IMG/VR virus record: IMGVR_UViG_3300013126_000117 | Coordinates: 1-34,497 of that record | Origin: a virus | Length of the DNA: 34,497 nt | Direction: 5' to 3' (one strand) | In this document: in pieces, positions 14,601-19,734 of the stretch | Layout of the letters: the number at the start of each line of letters is the position of its first letter | Numbering within the stretch: position 1 is the first letter of the stretch | The notes under the pieces: generated by a model | Told to the model about the DNA's origin: nothing | What the model saw: only the letters and a program-made list of their open reading frames with translations | Databases searched by the model: none | Translations under genes and position numbers: made by a program

Positions 14601-17267
14601 GATCATGCGCGAGGTTTCCGGCGCAATCACCTTACGCATCGCCTGCTGCGCGCGGTCCGACCACTCTATCAGCTCGGAGAACCGTTTGTCTGCGCTCGCC
14701 ATCTTCTTCGCATTCGACGCCACCGGGAACTTCGAGCCGCCGGTGATCATCGTGGACATCGTTTTCCCGTGCGCGGACAGATACGCGTGCAACCGTTGCA
14801 GATAGCCCACCTTGTACCGCTGCAATTCCTCGGCCAGCAGTGCCGACTTCTCCGGCGTCGTCGCGTAGGGCTGGAACAGGGCATACACCCGGTGCATGTG
14901 ATCCACGTAATCCTGTTGGATCGCCGCCCCGCGTTTCTCCGGCGAGAACGACGTGCCGCTGAACGCCGTCCGCGCCAGCGTCGAATCCACATCACGCGTA
15001 GAAACCAGAATCGGCAACCCGTTCTCCGGAGCCGCAGGCGTCTCGCTTGCACTCGGAACCGACGTCCCAACTTGACCCTCTCCCTCTGTAGAAGTGGGAA
15101 TATTGGAAATCGATGTATCGGCGGGCGCCGGCGCCTTCACTGCCGCAGGCGTATCGCCTGCACCTGGTGTGTCAGGTGTGACGCCAGTGACGCCAGTGAC
15201 AGCATTTCTCGGAGTTTCAACCGAAGCCCCCGTCCCCTCATACCCCGCCCGAATCACCCCCGCACGCTCCGCCGACAGCTCGCCGCCGGCCGCCCGGTAC
15301 TCCAGCAAATCCGCCAGCACTCGCAAGTCCGTCGCCGTCGAATCCTCCCCGCGCGCGTCCATCCCGTCAGCATGCGTCCGCAGTTGTCCAGTCACGCTTG
15401 ACAACTCATCCGCCTGCCGCTTCGACACCGCCTTCCCCGGCGTCAACTGCATTTTCCCAAGGATCTGTTCCGCATTCACCAGCGGATCAGTAGACGCCAC
15501 CCCCGCATCGCTCGCCACTGACGATAGCTCCCCCTCTCCCTGTGGGGGAGGGGGTAGGGGGGTGGGGTTGGTCGAGGGAAAAGACACCGGAGGCGTCTCT
15601 ACCACCGGAGCACTCGGCGCCAACACGCCAGCCGGCCGCACCACCATCGACGGCGCCGCCGAAGGCAACCCCTCCACCGCCGGCATCCGCCCCGCCTGTG
15701 TCGAAGGAACAATTCCGCGTGGCGGCACCGGAGATGCATTGCGCGCTTTTGCATCAATGAAGTGACCAAAATTAATTGCATCTGGAGTCGTTGGTATAAC
15801 AGAATTAGTCTGCTGACGGTTCAACCGACTTTCTTCGAGTGATGACCAGGTAGCGCCGGCAACTTCTGGAATGCTGACAAACGCACCGGCTAATGATTCA
15901 AGCAAAACCTCGCGCGGATCGATTTTTCTGACAGCCTCGCTGAATGGCATGCCCTCGCTCTGATTGGCAAGTAATTGCGAATACGCCTCACCACCACCTT
16001 CAGTCACAGCCTCTATCGCTGATCCAATGCCCGCTCTCATAACGTGCGAGCCACCGACACGCGTCAGAGCACTGGGGAGCACAGCACCGGTAGCCATGTC
16101 AGTCCCCACAATCCCCGAGGCTTTTGCATTGCCGCGATTCAGCGCGCGACTGGCGATGTCAGGATTGCGCAACAGAAACGTCTCAACCGCATCAGTATTG
16201 GTCCAGTCAACGCGCACATTTAGTTGTGCCGCGGCTTTTTCCAGCACTTGCAACATTTCGTTGCTGTATTCCAGTTGATAGTTCGTGGGAGCATTGAGGA
16301 TACCACCCAGCACGGGGAGTGAGCCAACCAGCGTATTTTGTATGCCCTGCTGCCCAAACGAACGCGCAACCGTCTCCATCAAACCGGGAATGCCCAGGAA
16401 TCCGAAGTCGCCGCGCTGCATGGCATCGCTCATCGGGTAGCGCTGGTTATATTGCGCAGCCGCCGCGATTGACGACGCTTGCTGTCGAAGCGAGTTATCG
16501 AGTGGACTAAACTCATCGTTTTTTTGTCCTCCCGCCAGAAATCCCATGATTTGGTTGCCGGCACTGGCGAGACGCCCGACTCGTTGCCGACCGGTGGATG
16601 GGTCAATATTCATCGAGCGCTGCAGCAGTGCACCGGTCTCTTCTCGACCGTTATTCAGATACAAATTCTCTTGCCGCAGACGCGCGAACTCCTCTGGCGA
16701 CATCTCCGGGATCGGCAGTGCTCTGTTTACGTCACGAATCAAGTGCTGCACGTGCGGGCTCATGCTGCTTTCTGGACCAGTATTGCCGGCGTTGATTGCG
16801 GCATTCCGCTGCATGATCTCTTGCCGTGTGCGTGTCGGTGAACCCGTAATATCATAGAGCGCTGCCGACGCACGAAGATCACTCGCACGCGCAGCCGGTG
16901 GCATGGTTGGCGCCTGGTTGGCCGGGGTGAGCTGCTGCAGTGCGAACCGCTGCGCGTCCGTCAACGCACCAGGTGCACGCGAGACAACTGGTGAAGTCGG
17001 AGAAATTTTGCCCATGCCTTCGTGATAGCCGACAGTCGAGCGCCCGTGCAGGCGGTCTGCCATCGCGCGGCGATAAATGTCTTCCTTGCTTTCTTCTACT
17101 GGCGCCGGCGCGCCCGTCGCCGCCACATACGCCTGAATAAACGCTTCCGGGTCGAAAGCCTGACCACTCGGCGCGCTCGCGCGCGTGCCCGCCACCGGTC
17201 GCGTGGGCGCCGTCGGCAGTGTTCCGGTCGCGTATTGTTCGGCGAAGCGTTGTGGATCAAAGGCCAT
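5655..17267 (-). CDS. Giant polyvalent (probably injected) virion protein, 3870 residues
   Basis: One uninterrupted frame of 11.6 kb. The ATG at 17267 follows GGGGAG with 7 bases, preferred over a frame extension to 17291. Recognisable order: two FDPxxFxxxY motifs (3-12, 38-47); a Gly/Ala-rich hydrophobic region (about 310-470); disordered linkers; a DUF3560-like module (about 856-1061, FKWAPSVGAWQRQ); a Ser-rich linker (about 1088-1167); a RelA/SpoT-like domain (about 1175-1360); two DnaN-like modules (about 1992-2341 and 2369-2717); a zincin with HEIAH (2838-2842); helical regions; and an LPD38-like region (about 3300-3560). Polyvalent proteins of this kind are known from phages and conjugative elements and are thought to enter the cell with the DNA. 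Its place after ejection-type proteins and before the lysis genes fits a late virion protein. The role is inferred; proteolytic processing is possible. Confidence 0.88.
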   Translation of the reverse strand: MAFDPQRFAEQYATGTLPTAPTRPVAGTRASAPSGQAFDPEAFIQAYVAATGAPAPVEESKEDIYRRAMADRLHGRSTVGYHEGMGKISPTSPVVSRAPGALTDAQRFALQQLTPANQAPTMPPAARASDLRASAALYDITGSPTRTRQEIMQRNAAINAGNTGPESSMSPHVQHLIRDVNRALPIPEMSPEEFARLRQENLYLNNGREETGALLQRSMNIDPSTGRQRVGRLASAGNQIMGFLAGGQKNDEFSPLDNSLRQQASSIAAAAQYNQRYPMSDAMQRGDFGFLGIPGLMETVARSFGQQGIQNTLVGSLPVLGGILNAPTNYQLEYSNEMLQVLEKAAAQLNVRVDWTNTDAVETFLLRNPDIASRALNRGNAKASGIVGTDMATGAVLPSALTRVGGSHVMRAGIGSAIEAVTEGGGEAYSQLLANQSEGMPFSEAVRKIDPREVLLESLAGAFVSIPEVAGATWSSLEESRLNRQQTNSVIPTTPDAINFGHFIDAKARNASPVPPRGIVPSTQAGRMPAVEGLPSAAPSMVVRPAGVLAPSAPVVETPPVSFPSTNPTPLPPPPQGEGELSSVASDAGVASTDPLVNAEQILGKMQLTPGKAVSKRQADELSSVTGQLRTHADGMDARGEDSTATDLRVLADLLEYRAAGGELSAERAGVIRAGYEGTGASVETPRNAVTGVTGVTPDTPGAGDTPAAVKAPAPADTSISNIPTSTEGEGQVGTSVPSASETPAAPENGLPILVSTRDVDSTLARTAFSGTSFSPEKRGAAIQQDYVDHMHRVYALFQPYATTPEKSALLAEELQRYKVGYLQRLHAYLSAHGKTMSTMITGGSKFPVASNAKKMASADKRFSELIEWSDRAQQAMRKVIAPETSRMISSDDELAIEKLQAKIDKAEKVQEAMRGVNTILRKRGMSDADKKALISERFGFSEETIARIFTPDYLGRTGFADYELSNNNANIKRMRDRVSLLTKQRAETSQDISFTGGRVVDNVEDNRVQIFYDDKPDKMQLALLKGAGFKWAPSVGAWQRQRSNNATWAIKRITGVDLEAAPAASSSSDATVAPTFSQVEETPAVVVQRSSTSDLKTRSDSGSLNRSASEGSNGQELKTSPGPNPLGRNHSDPSQSSATSLPSSSNTRPGEPSVIKSTPIFNPVSIEETSARSILQPYATVKENLQAARVVQPAFDDLLSEITADLDDVRLDGSRLKVDKDNPNNPSKRLLYKVDELRKPPNTISDYLGGRLIVQQLSSFDIIASRMRERSILLDEKDKFDKPTEYGYRARHLQIRLPNGMSAEVQLVPQQLADLPGYHKLYSTGRDETDFLKQQSIQLQARAMAEPAYQEFLKRQQGLTGTKALEQAVSLARGKSDRSLQSLISGLPGTDTDVYDALQVIQGIRREYGSGQLTTPDKLRAEANRLDAEADHYETDAESLNLDAADEMRQTAAVLRVMADGQARESGVLFTAPAPPAPTGSFTQPYYRQGVGRLTVRFPNQEHQDLFNLARDVQRAEKADTDAALSAWTDHLDHLLQWYGLAARDLTRSQQERALLTEAANYVKAVRKGADGTSAQREYAAPWVVSEQTAAENMARTGAVPAVVPPAPPAEAPTVAKKAKKNAPPSATPAPIAPEPSKRPAAELPYRTALDALKARRSLDTDEQAWSALRTDVLASIRLGKPFNEDMAKKVGVLKPPFYRTYTAEGLIEAEWDMPKGKYTIGRNFGKDDYEEVAVVLMRHQYDDLPAFAVTERASGYTTIYTGTEVQTIRDGDVPAVTATHDPAAFDALVRRYLLPADETNRAVNLAAQTRMAQVQEEIDAEHAGVVISERIPADDRPAVAGALNSREDGVVIMPPKSKAGLVLYPVVTARYRGSVDRTALHLIEKWGQPAKRGGFAPDGMADDEDFVQAMTTPGASYNQAASRHLADIQATVTERQTRRQRTTGDVLTTTFPTLEVAPSRKDTDVHRLVQRGDMSASQRRGAEYEREDAEWTQHYSRVYVRNGMMASVEFYATLAPERWNRTQSATASVYTKTTLQDGVYQLTRTGWTRDDAFTPGAGELTTLLPSQSHGTLTINLAVFRELATTVLKYTAEPSDQRTSLTHVLLQVQGGVARLIATDTYRLIVRELPGIADTLQDGEYALTRTLIDLVAKERKSSGVTLRFGDETLTADTGTLIRVEHRGRGGYPSYERVVHSDVPTTYQLNTAELRIAITTVAPFVSDSGKIVVYATGDHLYLFAYDSAREAAKIATLRSVPIGATGISPTDDLSLIMPMQMLGGDLPKTSATQPHPAGIPADAKYITAGNVQYLRDAIDALRTEEVELGIVNELSPFTLVERGARQAPAKATVADTSAVPFPGALTTFDAHKPFTGTQRSSLPILSMALVRNGVMTSTDLSVAISTPTDLADGLYQLVSGKGHAEWVTAPYPAEEFPTIPTIADPHTATVDSGQFTRALKRALLSVSDDDARAVLKHVLFRVANDQRSAQVIATDGMTVTESTVRLQGDLPAGDYLIPAPFGDKQSLPALLTREQAPQTITLTVGDGKTGLLQVDDGNQQLITRLLMDTTYPTYDRVHRPISAQVVLSRAQVEKGIREIEKALPKPGKQDAELSIRLEPVGTSNDVFDLIGQSSSGETHRVRLTGTLLPGGARAHTEVTLGAGFAYTEQNVAALWQHSTSVFKRMVQSVQGEMVYFGITDRLVPTAEKPQPGFLTYATGIPLTARNAAAPEAFTDAEGEPGQADPGAPMRYRNSTQRPLTYAAPEDAVLTDEERLPIAPLPPHRNKAGEVIVKPLREIVGDLQLALGKALTVGKPGRGLAAKFDPSTGQVKMRSPNDLDTIAHEIAHVLDSEYHLVGAWAKPYVRSPYDGELGPFWVHGSIMSSGPKSTLRYKRAEGVAEYIRAWIVNPDAAEQAAPRFTKEVFHANVPAAARTALRAFGDDIRRWAGMTPIDQAMSNVQMTPEQQTPLTTIRDFLTIGKKPGEVTSWLDYFQAWLLNDWKKPFKKNVDRAAQIQGWDTPGHDVQLHNVLPLQDPTILLAKLDGFERDFNAFIEESVPALFKDFTLDQGDAVLEEQIRTMVAYGIAKRTMEKGAQWEREDHISGIGAGLKADLQQAWDIVDQVHADPALRAIVEKSLANYQKFTRGTLRYAVDHDMLTQEEMDRYIDQNEEYIAFYRLADETPPEASAVFPQLQHKQLGLQPRLFYKLTGAVDPLENPLIASLRQSRKIRYNAEKNAPKAALVRLLESDRGMYDAPMAPLSDIGYRSTEDDKHAYKVMLDGEAQYWHFEPGIHAVFTWGEKVLDPSLYSTFFKGLTTLLKAPVSIARGFALAMPDFKIRNIVRDTVESAINTKSGRQAWQFMGHITPEEIKEYYHAGGGQFGHYLASPTSFYKIIKDVTHEMQHTASGTKDRLISLDTLKKLLKQYHDLGEMSELKNRIAEYRANKALGPSLSAVDVSTGQTVPLDEANLQALSAFNARQLMDFAEGSLFSKFLDTYGVPFTNSSMVGMARSFQGMFSKNPRLRKRWWTKYIFYALIPTLCVWAWNAMSGNLDEYREMPAYLRDTFWLFKLPWPGGWLRIPKPFQAGVMASGAERALDYTSGNKDAFMGYGGNVGQSFMPYNVESSFWGPYKVFIEMGANYDLFRQRNIVPVWEKDKRVALRDTSRASRIGQAVQAASGDRLDARTVDFYLQEQFGGPGRYATMLTNPKGVNVPTGLNMITGLFTNAPGSNALHVQHVMDVAVKNSWQETPAVQSLRDQLKAFNAATEREKEAMRKDLLRNVKALSNTLDAKNTTADLIAKAHSADEMNRVLQRAGIEPLTDLERMLSIIELRNVQTKALGHSIEPIDDRQTKSEAAYRAATTRALIKKARQAGR
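7220..7350 (-). other. LPD38-like core in the C-terminal part of the giant protein
   Basis: Residues about 3306-3350 read as a helical segment ending in MPDFKIRNIVRDTVESA, which resembles the N-F-x-x-R-N-x-x-R-D signature of large polyvalent protein associated domain 38. The following roughly 200 residues keep other features I associate with that domain, including LRDTFWLFKLP, WLRIPKPFQAG and NYDLFRQRNIVP. The assignment is from memory of the family pattern. Confidence 0.55.
8565..8800 (-). other. Zincin metallopeptidase-like domain in the giant protein
   Basis: HEIAH at residues 2838-2842 (nucleotides 8742-8756) sits in a helix preceded by NDLDTIA and followed by VLDSEYHL, a zincin HExxH signature. 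A likely third ligand is the glutamate of EGVAEYIRAW at about residue 2893. Zincin-type domains are common in phage polyvalent proteins. Possible roles are self-processing or attack on host proteins; the sequence does not decide between them. Confidence 0.65.
9115..10160 (-). other. DnaN (beta sliding clamp)-like module 2 in the giant protein
   Basis: Residues about 2369-2717. Landmarks follow DnaN in order. A domain 1 strand pair reads LPILSMAL and STDLSVAIST, where E. coli DnaN has LPILGNLL and GTDLEMEM. A domain 1-2 junction reads AEEFPTIP. Domain 2 reads LKHVLFRV and VIATDGMTV. The domain 2-3 junction reads YPTYDRV. A domain 3 end reads NVAALWQ, then GEMVYFGITDRLVP. Domain 1 is short (about 55 residues instead of about 120). 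No replication function can be read from this. Confidence 0.75.
10245..11290 (-). other. DnaN (beta sliding clamp)-like module 1 in the giant protein
   Basis: Residues about 1992-2341. Domain 2 landmarks are LTHVLLQV, LIATDTYRLIVREL (compare VATDGHRLAVCSM in E. coli DnaN) and YPSYERVV (compare FPDYRRVL). Domain 3 shows a helix-strand pattern and GNVQYLRDAIDALRTEEVEL, then NELSPFTLVE, matching the YVLDVLNALKCENVRMML and SSVQIED region of DnaN. As in module 2, domain 1 is abbreviated. The two modules are adjacent, about 28 residues apart. Confidence 0.78.
13200..13745 (-). other. RelA/SpoT-like nucleotidyltransferase domain in the giant protein
   Basis: Residues about 1175-1356. SKRLLYKVDEL is followed by ISDYLGGRLIV, where Asp1247 matches the metal-binding Asp of the RelA synthetase fold. 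Next come YGYRARHLQI (compare NGYQSLH) and AEVQLVP, with Glu1305 and Gln1307 matching the ExQ motif. The key residues appear retained, so the domain may be catalytically active as a pyrophosphokinase or related nucleotidyltransferase. Its substrate cannot be inferred. Confidence 0.75.
13720..13748 (+). promoter_or_regulatory. Consensus sigma-70 promoter antisense to the giant gene
   Basis: TTGACA (13720-13725), a 17-bp spacer, and TATACT (13743-13748): a perfect -35, optimal spacing and a five-of-six -10. It points into the small plus-strand ORF at 13768. It lies within coding sequence for the start of the RelA/SpoT-like domain on the other strand. Confidence 0.7.
13768..14004 (+). CDS. Small protein nested antisense within the giant gene (candidate moron)
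   Basis: A 78-residue ORF read opposite to everything around it. ATG at 13768 lies 8 bases after GGAGG (13755-13759), itself just downstream of a consensus promoter. The product looks like a normal soluble protein: hydrophobic start (GLNIGVLFMTDG), strand-like middle (GRVLLEDGKLVAELWDG, EWFRPKGFG), and a charged end rich in D, E and R. It contains no Tyr, His, Gln or Cys. In this frame relation Tyr codons (after a codon ending in T or C) and His or Gln codons (after T) would create stops in the giant gene. Its Asp, Glu and Leu codons become Ser or Arg opposite, which accounts for much of the giant protein's Ser-rich linker. I recognise no family. Its own promoter suggests expression in the lysogen. 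Confidence 0.7.
   Translation: MDTGLNIGVLFMTDGSPGRVLLEDGKLVAELWDGSEWFRPKGFGPGEVFNSWPLLPSEADRFRLPESDRVFRSDVLDR
15530..15577. repeat. Palindromic element family B, in frame inside the giant gene
   Basis: A CCCCTCTCCC arm, a short loop, a GGGGGAGGGG arm and a G-rich tail ending in GTCGAGGG. Read on the minus strand it encodes TNPTPLPPPPQGEGE in the disordered linker of the giant protein. The copy at 30465-30516 encodes nearly the same peptide in another gene. Confidence 0.8.
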
Positions 17268-17271
17268 GGTC

Positions 17272-18927
17272 CTACTCCCCGAGGTTGGCAAGCGACGGGT
17301 ACTTCCGCCGCAGACTGGCTTTCAGCGTGGGATATACCTGATCCGGCGTGGCGCCGCCCTGCTGAATCATCTGCACAATGTTCGCTGCCTCGCGCAGCAC
17401 CCGGTCGGCTTCCGTGCGCCCGAGGGTGCCCACCAGGCTGTTGGCGAAGTTCTGGAAGTTCTGGCCGCCGTAGTTGTCCCAGGAGCGATAATCGCCGCCC
17501 ACCCACGGGCCGCCCTTGCCGAGCTGCTTCGGCGGGCCGGACGCCAGCGCGTGATTCATCTCTTCGAGTTGCGTGTGAAGTTCCGCTGGCGCGTCCATCC
17601 CGCGGGCAGCATAGCTGCTGATCTGGTTCGCTACGGCGTCCCGCGCGCTCTTCGTCTCCGCCGCCCACGTCTTCGGGTTGTAGCTGTTGGCGTCTCCCTG
17701 CCGGCGCACCTCGGCCAGCGCCTCGCTCCCCGTCAATTCAATGGGGCCCAGCGCCGTGTTCACCAGGTACCGCGGCGCGCCGCCGCCGCCACCGCCGCCG
17801 CTGCCCTTCTTACCCAGCGCATCGATCTGCGCGGCCTTGTACAGCGCGTTCATCTGCCGCGTGTCTTCCGCCGTCTGCCACTTGGCATACTGTTCCGGGT
17901 CCATCCGCACCGGCTGTCCGTCCACGTTGCCGAAAAAGGTGTTGTCGATGGCCGACTGCGCCGCCGCCCGCTCGCTCGCTGACCAACCATACTTACTGAC
18001 GGCCTGATCCAAAAACTTCGCCGCGTATTTCTTCCGCGTCGCCAGCGGCATGCTCGTATCGCCGGAAAGTGTCTGTTGCGCCCAGGTGATCGGGTCCAGA
18101 TACGTCCCGCCCGGCGCCGTCAACTGTCCCTTTTTGTTTTCTGCCGCCAGCTCGTTCAGCGTTCGCTGCTTCATGAAATCGTTTGTGAGCTGCCGCACCG
18201 GCGCGTTGTTAATGAACTCCTTCGACTGCAGAATGTTGGCCTGGTTGCCGGCCGTCGTCGCCGCCGCGCCGGACGCGCGCGCATCGATGAAGGGATCGCT
18301 GGTATACTCCTTATTGCGCATGATGTCGGCGAGCTGCTGCGCTATCTGCGCGTCGTATTGCCCGGAGTACGCGGCCAACCCTGTCGGCGAGGCATCGATT
18401 CTGGTGCGTGCAATTCCTAAATCGGTCTGATCCTGGTCCCAGCGCAATTTGGACGCGCGGAACAACTGCGCTGCCTGCGACATGTCTTCGGTGTTGCGCA
18501 TCGTTGACAGTCGGTTCGCCGTCGTCGTGGCATCAAAACCGGTGTTGATACTCTCGTTATATTTTGGACCACTTTGCAGAATATCGTTATTTGTCTGTCG
18601 ATAAAACGACATCAGCCAGCTGGCAATGCCGGCAATTGGGGAATTTGCGTCCACAAGCCCTGGAAACAGCGTGCCTACCGATTTGTTCTGTTCATACAGG
18701 CGGCGTAATTGCTCCGCTTGTATATCGCGTGTCGTTTTGGTCTGATCAGCTTCAAAATCTCGATTCTTCTGATTCTCCATCGCCTGCCACAGATGTTGCA
18801 TCTCATCGCGCTTATCTTGATACGCGCGCGCGTCCGCCATCTGATGACGTTGCGTCATATCGTCGGCGGCTGACGATAATCCCGGCAGCAACCCTTTCAT
18901 GAATCCGATGCCAAAATTTCCGGCCAT
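17272..18927 (-). CDS. Ejection-type internal virion protein
   Basis: A 551-residue protein with no enzymatic motif. The N-terminus has a short Gly/Leu hydrophobic stretch (FGIGFMKGLLPGLSS). It is followed by a strongly helical, charged region (about 25-85, with repeated Gln/Arg/Glu) and long Ala/Asn/Gln-rich helices to about 400. Four to seven consecutive Gly follow near residue 385 (GSGGGGGG), then a helical C-terminus. Composition and position between the tail protein and the giant protein match the internal or ejection proteins of short-tailed phages (P22 gp7/gp16/gp20 or T7 gp14-16 in role). The role is inferred from synteny only. The ATG follows a GGGGGTGG site. The stop overlaps the Shine-Dalgarno region of the giant gene. 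Confidence 0.7.
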   Translation of the reverse strand: MAGNFGIGFMKGLLPGLSSAADDMTQRHQMADARAYQDKRDEMQHLWQAMENQKNRDFEADQTKTTRDIQAEQLRRLYEQNKSVGTLFPGLVDANSPIAGIASWLMSFYRQTNNDILQSGPKYNESINTGFDATTTANRLSTMRNTEDMSQAAQLFRASKLRWDQDQTDLGIARTRIDASPTGLAAYSGQYDAQIAQQLADIMRNKEYTSDPFIDARASGAAATTAGNQANILQSKEFINNAPVRQLTNDFMKQRTLNELAAENKKGQLTAPGGTYLDPITWAQQTLSGDTSMPLATRKKYAAKFLDQAVSKYGWSASERAAAQSAIDNTFFGNVDGQPVRMDPEQYAKWQTAEDTRQMNALYKAAQIDALGKKGSGGGGGGGAPRYLVNTALGPIELTGSEALAEVRRQGDANSYNPKTWAAETKSARDAVANQISSYAARGMDAPAELHTQLEEMNHALASGPPKQLGKGGPWVGGDYRSWDNYGGQNFQNFANSLVGTLGRTEADRVLREAANIVQMIQQGGATPDQVYPTLKASLRRKYPSLANLGE

Positions 18928-18939
18928 CGCCCACCCCCG

Positions 18940-19482
18940 TTAGAACTTAAAAATGTTGCCCAACAACTTGCCGGCAATGCCCAGCAGCCCACCGGTTGTC
19001 TGGCCCTTCGCTTCTTCCTGATTACCATAATACGAGGCCATCGAGTTGTAACCGGACATCGCGCCACCCATGCCAGAGTTCGCGCTCGCCAGCAGCATTT
19101 GTATCAACTGCTGCTGCCGCGCGTCCGCCTGCTGCCCGAGCTGGTTATACGCCTGCCCGGCCAGTTGCCCCTGGTTGCGCGCTACCCCGGCCATCAGGTT
19201 GTTCGCCTGGCCGCTCTGCATCATGCCGTTCCGCGACAGCGTGTTCAGCGCCCCGCTCATCGCCGCGGTGCCGCCGCGCTGAATGCCCGCCAGCTGATTG
19301 CGGTACTGGTCGGTCATCCATTGCGGCGTCTGTCCGATCATGCCGGACAGTTGCTGGTTCAGCCCCGGCACGTATTGCGTATACTGATCGCCCAGGCTCT
19401 GTGCCAGCGATCCCAGGTTCTGCATCCAGTTTTCTGACCCGCTCAACCCCTGCGAACCGATCCCGTTGCCGTGATACGCCAT
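18940..19482 (-). CDS. Small Gln/Gly/Ala-rich virion protein (ejection-type)
   Basis: A 180-residue protein dominated by Gln, Gly, Ala, Met and Asn. It has predicted amphipathic helices (LAQSLGDQYTQYVPGLNQQL, QQQLIQMLLASANSG) and a Gly-rich hydrophobic C-terminus (GGLLGIAGKLLGNIFKF) that could insert in a membrane. This style is typical of small pilot or ejection proteins of podoviruses. The start (GGAGG site) lies 1 bp after the upstream stop, giving tight coupling. The function is an inference from composition and gene order. Confidence 0.65.
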   Translation of the reverse strand: MAYHGNGIGSQGLSGSENWMQNLGSLAQSLGDQYTQYVPGLNQQLSGMIGQTPQWMTDQYRNQLAGIQRGGTAAMSGALNTLSRNGMMQSGQANNLMAGVARNQGQLAGQAYNQLGQQADARQQQLIQMLLASANSGMGGAMSGYNSMASYYGNQEEAKGQTTGGLLGIAGKLLGNIFKF

Positions 19483-19483
19483 C

Positions 19484-19678
19484 TCACACCTCCTCGCCCA
19501 CGTGAATAATCTTCCCGCGATGCACCGTCACCGTCCGCCGCTTCACCGTCTGTGCGGTGAAATCAACGTTCGTAATTACCGAGAACGTGCCGCTCCACCC
19601 CTCGCGCTCCAGCACCTGCTCCCGCACCCCCGGAGCCTGTCCGGGCAAAAATGTTCCAGTCTTCGCCACCATCGTCAA
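19484..19678 (-). CDS. Small conserved-looking structural-operon protein
   Basis: A 64-residue protein of predicted beta structure (GTFLPGQAPGVREQV, WSGTFSVITNVD, KRRTVTVHRGKIIHVGEEV). Similar short beta-rich proteins lie next to tail genes in several podovirus-like operons, but I do not recognise a named family. The frame starts with TTG at 19678; an ATG two codons on (19672) is the alternative. The purine-rich run GAGGGGGGATAGG, which forms the edge of a family B palindromic element, is the only Shine-Dalgarno candidate. It ends within the ribosome binding site of the next gene. Confidence 0.55.
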   Translation of the reverse strand: MTMVAKTGTFLPGQAPGVREQVLEREGWSGTFSVITNVDFTAQTVKRRTVTVHRGKIIHVGEEV

Positions 19679-19689
19679 ACCAGCCTATC

Positions 19690-19726
19690 CCCCCTCTCCC
19701 GATGGGAGAGGGGAAGGGGGTGAGGG
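19690..19726. repeat. Palindromic element family B, intergenic copy
   Basis: A CCCCTCTCCC arm, GAT loop, GGGAGAGGGG arm and the tail AAGGGGGTGAGGG. It lies between the 925-residue tail gene and the 64-residue gene and may supply the latter's Shine-Dalgarno. Confidence 0.85.
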
Positions 19727-19734
19727 AGCACCGA

